NCBI GenBank assembly: GCA_964540995.1
Contig: CAZIOU010000020.1
Location: forward strand, 1 to 16,318
DNA length: 16,318 bases
Direction of reading: 5' to 3'
Source: JAZDLR01 sp964540995
GTDB taxonomy: Bacteria > Patescibacteriota > Patescibacteriia > UBA1558 > 2-01-FULL-52-15
Positions 12,850 to 16,318 of the stretch are shown in pieces. Numbering within the stretch: the first letter of the stretch is position 1; every line of letters begins with the position of its first letter. The notes under the pieces were generated by a model, which ran no database searches, was not told where the DNA came from, and was given only the letters and a program-made list of their open reading frames with translations. The position numbers and the translations under genes were made by a program.

Positions 12850-13251
12850 ATGAAGCCGGAGACCGTTCGTCATAACATTCTTCAGATCATGCTCTGTCTT
12901 GAGGGTTATACCCAACACCGTCTGACTGCCTCTGATCTGGTCAGGGCTACAGCTGCTGATGCTGTCGACCATAGTCTGGATCACGATGTGGTCGCGGGAG
13001 TCGAGGCCGGTAGTCTGGCCAAGATGCTCTCTCTCACCAGAGAAGCTCTCCGCAATCTAGAAGGGTCGATTCTCGTCGAATCCATCGGCTGCGGTTGGCA
13101 GCTCACGAGTGCGGGCCGGCTCCGGGCGCACAACGAGCTCGCCAATCCGGCTCTGATCCGTGTGGCTAGCAGCTTGGAGCGTCTTCTGACGACTCCGCGT
13201 CCGGTGGCGCAGCCTGTCAGCGACACCCAGCTGCAAGCGCAGGCCTCCTAG
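12850..13251 (+). CDS. Small winged-helix-like protein, unknown (first of three)
   Basis: A 133-residue soluble protein. An N-terminal helix (RHNILQIMLCLEGY) is followed by a helical middle, then LAKMLSLTREALRNLEGSILVES, GWQLTSAGRLRAHNEL, an arrangement like helix-turn-helix plus wing in MarR/PadR-type regulators. The C-terminal 25 residues are low complexity (TPRPVAQPVSDTQLQAQAS). The ATG at 12850 is set by GAAGGAG upstream; an earlier ATG at 12814 has no such site. The gene has its own promoter and a perfect terminator, and many C- or G-ending codons. DNA binding is inferred from shape only. Confidence 0.7.
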   Translation: MKPETVRHNILQIMLCLEGYTQHRLTASDLVRATAADAVDHSLDHDVVAGVEAGSLAKMLSLTREALRNLEGSILVESIGCGWQLTSAGRLRAHNELANPALIRVASSLERLLTTPRPVAQPVSDTQLQAQAS

Positions 13252-13269
13252 CCGAGGCAATCATCAATA

Positions 13270-13304
13270 ACTCCCTCGTCCGATCTCTGGACGAGGGAGT
13301 TTTC
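13270..13304 (+). terminator. Terminator of the first winged-helix gene
   Basis: A perfect 12-bp stem ACTCCCTCGTCC/GGACGAGGGAGT (13270-13281 and 13289-13300) with loop GATCTCT is followed by TTTCTT. The next promoter's -35 box begins directly after the T-tract. Confidence 0.92.
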
Positions 13305-13332
13305 TTGACCTATCGAGACTATCTGCTATGGT
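13305..13332 (+). promoter_or_regulatory. Promoter of the second and third winged-helix genes
   Basis: TTGACC (13305-13310), a 16-nt spacer and TATGGT (13327-13332) preceded by TGC (extended -10). Its -35 overlaps the end of the previous terminator. Confidence 0.7.
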
Positions 13333-13367
13333 ACAGAGCGGTTAAGTTCTTTCCCAAGGGAGGTGTC

Positions 13368-13727
13368 ATGACGGAACAAGTGCAGATTACTGATAGTCAG
13401 CTGCGCATCTTGCAGTTGATAGCGGCTTGTGAAAGGCAGCACGATATTGCGCCGGTGTTACCGTGGATTGCGCGTGCTTTGAGAGCACGGCTCGTGAACG
13501 GCTTGGACGTTATTTACCTGGCGAATCCGCCTAACACGGGCTTCCGTGTTCGTCTTTGGCCCGATCTCAAGCGATTGAAAGAGCTGGGTTTACTGGCTGA
13601 TCGTCAGAGAGGGTACATTGTGACTGACGCGGGCAAAGCTTTGCTTAGCGACCAACCTGACTGGCTCACGGATGCCGTGGAAGGTGTGCGTTACTATGCT
13701 GACAAGGAGGGTCGTCGCATTGACTGA
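13368..13727 (+). CDS. Small winged-helix-like protein, unknown (second of three)
   Basis: A 119-residue soluble protein. It has the same plan as the genes beside it: LRILQLIAACERQHD near the start, a middle part, then LWPDLKRLKELGLLADRQRGYIVTDAGKALL, where a recognition-type helix is followed by a short beta wing and [IT]-T/V-x2-G. This is typical of winged-helix domains. The ATG at 13368 is fixed by AGGGAGGTG upstream; the frame is open to 13305, but that segment is the promoter. It overlaps the next gene by 8 nt. The function is unknown; a DNA-binding regulator is the likeliest guess. Confidence 0.7.
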   Translation: MTEQVQITDSQLRILQLIAACERQHDIAPVLPWIARALRARLVNGLDVIYLANPPNTGFRVRLWPDLKRLKELGLLADRQRGYIVTDAGKALLSDQPDWLTDAVEGVRYYADKEGRRID

Positions 13728-14106
13728 AGATGGACCGAAAGGTAGCTCACAAATCGGAGTGGATGAGATCCTGCTCGCACTGCTAGCTCGTTGTTATCAA
13801 GCTGGTTGGTATCCGAGTTGGGATATGATGGTGATGGCATTTAATCTGTATCTGACAGACAACGAACAAGCAGGTGGACTGTTTCATTTACAGCGTTTGA
13901 ATCGCAATGTGTCTCGCCGTGAGACGCAGCTATTAGTTGAGCTGACAAGCCTGCGAGTACGCGCTTGGATCCGATGGGATCCTGATTATCGCTATCCGAT
14001 GATCACCCGCGAAGGTCTGCAGCGAGCTGCGACCATACAACTCCCTCCTGACATTGAGCAACTAGCTCAAGTCATGATTGAGAAGATCATAGAATCAAAG
14101 AAGTAA
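13720..14106 (+). CDS. Small winged-helix-like protein, unknown (third of three), TTG start
   Basis: A 128-residue protein. I place the start at TTG 13720 because AAGGAGGG (13705-13712) lies eight bases upstream and the 8-nt overlap with the previous stop fits coupled translation; the in-frame ATG at 13672 would lie deep in the preceding gene. The text DEILLALLARCYQAG, then RRETQLLVELTSLRVRAWIRWDPDYRYPMITREGLQRAA, repeats the helix-helix-wing plan of the two genes before it. The third copy of this plan suggests old duplication, though identity is low by eye. A terminator follows at once. Confidence 0.65.
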   Translation: MTEDGPKGSSQIGVDEILLALLARCYQAGWYPSWDMMVMAFNLYLTDNEQAGGLFHLQRLNRNVSRRETQLLVELTSLRVRAWIRWDPDYRYPMITREGLQRAATIQLPPDIEQLAQVMIEKIIESKK

Positions 14107-14110
14107 TATA

Positions 14111-14145
14111 AGGTCACGTACTAACTACGTGGCCTTTCTTTTTTC
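14111..14145 (+). terminator. Terminator after the third winged-helix gene
   Basis: AGGTCACGTA (14111-14120) pairs with TACGTGGCCT (14126-14135), loop CTAAC, with one G-T pair, followed by TTCTTTTTTC. Confidence 0.9.
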
Positions 14146-14157
14146 TCACAAACTAGC

Positions 14158-14163
14158 TAGTAT
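14158..14163 (+). promoter_or_regulatory. Candidate -10 of tsaD, leaderless geometry
   Basis: TAGTAT stands six bases before the tsaD ATG, the same spacing as at hsp20 and the YgjP-type gene. The -35 region (TTTCTT, 14135-14140) is poor and overlaps the preceding terminator's T-tract. Confidence 0.4.
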
Positions 14164-14169
14164 TGTTTT

Positions 14170-15252
14170 ATGAAAATTCTTGCTATCGAATCATCATGCG
14201 ACGAGACATCGATTGCTCTGGTACAGGTATCCAAGGCTGGCTTCAAGGTACAGAAACATCTGATCGCTTCCCAGATCGCTATACACAAACAGTACGGGGG
14301 TGTCGTCCCAGAAGTGGCAGCACGTAAACATCTGGAAGTACTATTGCCACTGTTACATAAGAGCATCGGTCTGCCTTCGCTGAAGACAGTTGATGTCATC
14401 GCTGTGACGGCCGGTCCTGGATTGATCACCTCTTTGATGGTCGGTACTGAAACGGCCAAAGCCTTGGCTTACGCTTTGGATAAACCGTTGCTCCCCATCA
14501 ATCATATGGAGGCACATATCTACGCCAACTGGCTGACCTATCCAGAATTATTTAAGCAGGACAAGAAAATATTTCCCTCATTGGCTTTGATAGTTTCCGG
14601 CGGTCACACGGAGCTTGTCTTGATGACTGGTCACGGCAAATATCAGTTGATCGGACAGACTTTGGACGATGCGGCCGGAGAAGCCTTCGATAAAGTAGCT
14701 AAGATTTTGGATCTGGGATATCCAGGTGGGCCGATCGTTTCTAAGCGAGCCAATGAAGGTAATCCAGCGGCTATTGATTTCCCGCGGCCGATGATGGACA
14801 AGGCTAATTTTGATTTTAGTTTCGCGGGGTTGAAGACAGCGGTTTTGTATTATGTGCAGAAGCATTCGAAAACCGGAGGGGCTACTTCAAAGTCGTCCAT
14901 ACAACGGACAAGCCGAGGCATGTCCGTGTCAGCTATTAATGATATCTGCGCTTCATTTCAATTAGCTGTTTGCGATGTGTTGATCAAGAAGATGGAGAAG
15001 GCTGCGCGAAAGTTCGAGGTGAAATCTTTAATGGTCGTTGGTGGCGTCAGCGCCAACAAAGCTCTGGGAGATAGAGCGAGAGTGTTGGGAGTAACCTTAG
15101 GATTACCCGTCCTGATCCCCAAGTTAGAATTCACCGGCGATAACGCGGCCATGATTGCGGCTGCGGCCTACTACCATCGTAAGGATAAAGGTCAGAAAGA
15201 GAATTGGAAGAAGTTGCGGTTTGATCCGCAGATGCGTTTAACTAGGCATTAG
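14170..15252 (+). CDS. tsaD: tRNA N6-threonylcarbamoyladenosine transferase TsaD
   Basis: TsaD transfers the threonylcarbamoyl group to A37 of tRNAs that read ANN codons (t6A). The 360-residue protein has the full Kae1/TsaD pattern: MKILAIESSCDETS at the start, AGPGL at 81-85, the metal site NHMEAH with H112 and H116, VSGGHTEL (142-149), LDDAAGEAFDK, NFDFSFAGLKT, and GDNAAMIA with D324. The stretch 232-252 (KHSKTGGATSKS...) is polar and may be a flexible loop. It is followed 54 nt later by tsaE. TsaB and TsaC are not in the window. No Shine-Dalgarno precedes the ATG. Confidence 0.97.
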   Translation: MKILAIESSCDETSIALVQVSKAGFKVQKHLIASQIAIHKQYGGVVPEVAARKHLEVLLPLLHKSIGLPSLKTVDVIAVTAGPGLITSLMVGTETAKALAYALDKPLLPINHMEAHIYANWLTYPELFKQDKKIFPSLALIVSGGHTELVLMTGHGKYQLIGQTLDDAAGEAFDKVAKILDLGYPGGPIVSKRANEGNPAAIDFPRPMMDKANFDFSFAGLKTAVLYYVQKHSKTGGATSKSSIQRTSRGMSVSAINDICASFQLAVCDVLIKKMEKAARKFEVKSLMVVGGVSANKALGDRARVLGVTLGLPVLIPKLEFTGDNAAMIAAAAYYHRKDKGQKENWKKLRFDPQMRLTRH

Positions 15253-15258
15253 GCGTTA

Positions 15259-15296
15259 GTCGAGCTCAGCTCGACCGGCCAACCCTAGGGTTGGCC
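15259..15296. repeat. Two tandem hairpins between tsaD and tsaE
   Basis: GTCGAGC-TCA-GCTCGAC (15259-15275) and the perfect palindrome GGCCAACCCTAGGGTTGGCC (15277-15296) almost fill the 54-nt gap. There is no T-tract. They resemble the short GC hairpins in the rpmF leader and the broken tRNA. Confidence 0.75.
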
Positions 15297-15306
15297 TAAC
15301 CGAGAT

Positions 15307-15729
15307 ATGAAATTTATCACACATTCACCAGCAGAAACCTTGGCTTGGGCCAAGAAATTCGCTACATCGTTAAAGGGTGGAGAAGTTATTTCATTGGAAG
15401 GAAATCTCGGTGCGGGTAAAACGGTAATCAGTAAAGGCATCGCTCGTGGATTGGGTATTAAGGAGGTGGTAAATAGTCCCACCTTTGTCTTGATGAAAGT
15501 CTATAGCGTGAAGCGGGGTAGTATTGAAAACCTGATTCACGTCGATGCTTATCGCTTATCCGGCCATGAGGAACTATTAAATATCGGTCTGGGAGATTAT
15601 CTCGGTCAGCCAGATTCGGTTGTTTTGATCGAATGGGGGGACAAGGTGAAAGAGGTTTTGCCGAAGCAAGTTATCAGGTTGCAGGTGGAGCAGAAGGGTG
15701 AGAGGGACAGAAGTATTAAGACCGGCTAG
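15307..15729 (+). CDS. tsaE: tRNA threonylcarbamoyladenosine biosynthesis ATPase TsaE
   Basis: TsaE is the P-loop ATPase that works with the TsaB-TsaD dimer in t6A synthesis. The 140-residue product has the standard length and motifs: Walker A GNLGAGKT (32-39), SPTF (57-60), HVDAYRL (78-84) and EWGDK (109-113). It follows tsaD in the same direction and is probably co-transcribed through the hairpins in the gap. No Shine-Dalgarno is visible before ATG 15307. The last 12 residues are charged and not conserved in the family as far as I know. Confidence 0.95.
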   Translation: MKFITHSPAETLAWAKKFATSLKGGEVISLEGNLGAGKTVISKGIARGLGIKEVVNSPTFVLMKVYSVKRGSIENLIHVDAYRLSGHEELLNIGLGDYLGQPDSVVLIEWGDKVKEVLPKQVIRLQVEQKGERDRSIKTG

Positions 15730-15777
15730 ACTACGTCGCTCGATGAGCTCGCTCGTAGAAGGATAAGCAAAACTTGC

Positions 15778-15806
15778 TTGACGGAAATGTAGCACCGCGC
15801 TACATT
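15778..15806 (+). promoter_or_regulatory. Promoter of the valS leader with an overlapping 8-bp dyad
   Basis: TTGACG (15778-15783), a 17-nt spacer and TACATT (15801-15806). The dyad AATGTAGC-ACCGC-GCTACATT (15786-15793 and 15799-15806) covers the spacer and the -10, which would suit a repressor site; it could also be the end hairpin of the tsaE transcript, but there is no T-tract. Confidence 0.55.
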
Positions 15807-16096
15807 AAATATGCGCCTCAGCCGGAAGTCTAAAAAAACAATCGTGTCTTGAGGGAAGCGGAATTTGAAAATTTGTAAAAACCATGATCTAGGTTATGTC
15901 TCCTAGACATTCAGTTCTGAGTGAACATCAGACTGAGGGTTGCAAGCAGAACCTCTCGATAACCTCGAGAACAGTAGACCTTGCCGGCTGAGCGCTCGTT
16001 AGACGCGTAAATCAAGTATTGTTAAGGGTGGTATCTCTGGGCAGATGGTGCTAGGTACTCGTCACTGGGTACTTGGAGATCAGATGTCTGGCCATT

Positions 16097-16128
16097 AACG
16101 CTAAGTTGTTTAGCGTTCGTTTTATTTC
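16097..16128 (+). terminator. Terminator of the T-box expression platform
   Basis: AACGCTAA (16097-16104) and TTAGCGTT (16110-16117) form a perfect 8-bp stem with loop GTTGT, followed by CGTTTTATTT. Its left arm overlaps the proposed antiterminator partner at 16095-16099. Confidence 0.75.
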
Positions 16129-16187
16129 TGGAAGAAATAAAACGTCCCCCGAAGCCCCGAGCTGGTCGAGGGGAGGGGCGAAGGGGG
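16118..16187 (+). repeat. Two further stems downstream of the T-box terminator
   Basis: CGTTTTATTTC (16118-16128) is the perfect inverse of GAAATAAAACG (16134-16144) and would hide the terminator's T-tract. Next CCCCC-GAA-GCCCC (16146-16158) pairs with GGGGC-GAA-GGGGG (16175-16187), a very stable stem without T-tract. A CATGGT/ACCATG stem (16214-16219 and 16231-16236) lies closer to the valS start. Confidence 0.7.
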
Positions 16188-16261
16188 ATTAATAATGAAA
16201 GTTTGCTCTTAGCCATGGTTCGGCGTGCTCACCATGACAGCTGAGTCGCAATGAAAATTTT

Positions 16262-16318
16262 ATGCAAGAACAAGCCAAAACTTATAATCCTTCGGAATAC
16301 GAATCAGACATCTATCAT
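16262..16318 (+). CDS. valS: Probable valyl-tRNA synthetase, first 19 codons only
   Basis: The window ends 57 bases into this frame. The 19 residues MQEQAKTYNPSEYESDIYH match the start of class I synthetases of the ValS type (…KTYNP.E.E..IY.). LeuRS or IleRS starts are less similar but cannot be excluded from so short a piece. ValS charges tRNA-Val. The T-box-like leader upstream agrees with a synthetase gene. No Shine-Dalgarno is seen before ATG 16262. Confidence 0.7.
   Translation, partial: MQEQAKTYNPSEYESDIYH

Larger units (their letters stand above)
15813..16261 (+). promoter_or_regulatory. Structured valS leader with a probable T-box
   Basis: The 532-base gap before valS would yield a leader of about 450 nt. 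It holds a row of stems: TCTAGG/CCTAGA (15888-15907), TCTGA/TCAGA (15916-15932), GAGGGTT/AACCTC (15935-15955) and TCTCGA/TCGAGA (15954-15970). At 16024-16037 stands AAGGGTGGTATCTC, close to the T-box consensus, whose TGGT could pair with the ACCA end of uncharged tRNA-Val. GTTAA (16021-16025) can pair with TTAAC (16095-16099), and TGG-G-CAGA (16038-16045) with TCTG-G-CCA (16087-16094). The TTAAC is shared with the terminator stem downstream, giving the antiterminator/terminator choice expected of a T-box. I could not identify a standard Stem I or the specifier codon. Confidence 0.6.

Noticed and set aside
12981..13260. Minus-strand frames opposite the first winged-helix gene
   Set aside because: Arg/Ser-rich shadows; the plus-strand gene has promoter, ribosome binding site and terminator.
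14157..14459. Minus-strand frame opposite the start of tsaD
   Set aside because: tsaD is certain on the plus strand; the frame has no signals of its own.
15880..15980. RNase P RNA, tmRNA or SRP RNA in the valS leader
   Set aside because: No conserved core motifs of these RNAs were found; the row of stems is better explained as the valS leader.
1..16318. CRISPR array or cas genes
   Set aside because: No regularly spaced direct repeats of 25-40 bases and no Cas motifs in any frame.

Overview
The window looks like part of a Candidatus Patescibacteria (CPR, Parcubacteria-like) chromosome. The grounds are compact genes, a standard genetic code (TGA used only as stop), a reduced set of housekeeping genes in unusual forms (an SMC without a recognisable hinge, a NusB-Nudix fusion), small genes I cannot assign, and many short GC-rich hairpins between genes. 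This placement is inference; no rRNA or marker phylogeny is available here.

Layout. 1-1999 (-): smc, cut by the left edge. 2158-3786 (+): a self-contained unit with an 8-bp dyad, an extended -10 promoter, three tightly coupled membrane-protein genes and a terminator. 3793-5171 (-): an anchored surface protein with two repeated domains. 5306-7136 (-): rpmF - nusB/Nudix - rnc. 7357-7550 (+): a free-standing structured small RNA with its own promoter and terminator. 7577-8350 (-): a cupredoxin lipoprotein. 8456-11049 (-): hsp20 - a small DUF3006-like gene - a VanW-family gene, apparently read from a leaderless promoter. 11111-11516 (+): a promoter, a broken tRNA-Glu 5' half carrying two hairpin insertions, then an intact tRNA-Glu(UUC) enclosed by 23-bp inverted repeats. 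11537-12235 (+): a short-chain dehydrogenase, convergent and overlapping with a YgjP-type metallopeptidase (12223-12741, -). 12759-14145 (+): three small winged-helix-like genes with strong ribosome binding sites. 14170-15729 (+): tsaD and tsaE for tRNA t6A synthesis. 15778-16318 (+): promoter, long structured leader with a T-box motif, and the first codons of probable valS.

Two expression styles coexist. Several housekeeping or stress genes (hsp20, ygjP, tsaD, the dehydrogenase) have a -10-like hexamer only 6-8 nt before the ATG and no Shine-Dalgarno, which predicts leaderless mRNAs. The six unassigned genes (the membrane trio and the winged-helix trio) have strong Shine-Dalgarno sequences, and three of their transcription units are closed by clear terminators; they look like accessory modules set between core genes.

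The points I find most unusual are the tRNA-Glu region, the hinge-less SMC, the small RNA at 7386-7550, the T-box leader, the NusB-Nudix fusion and the two accessory trios.
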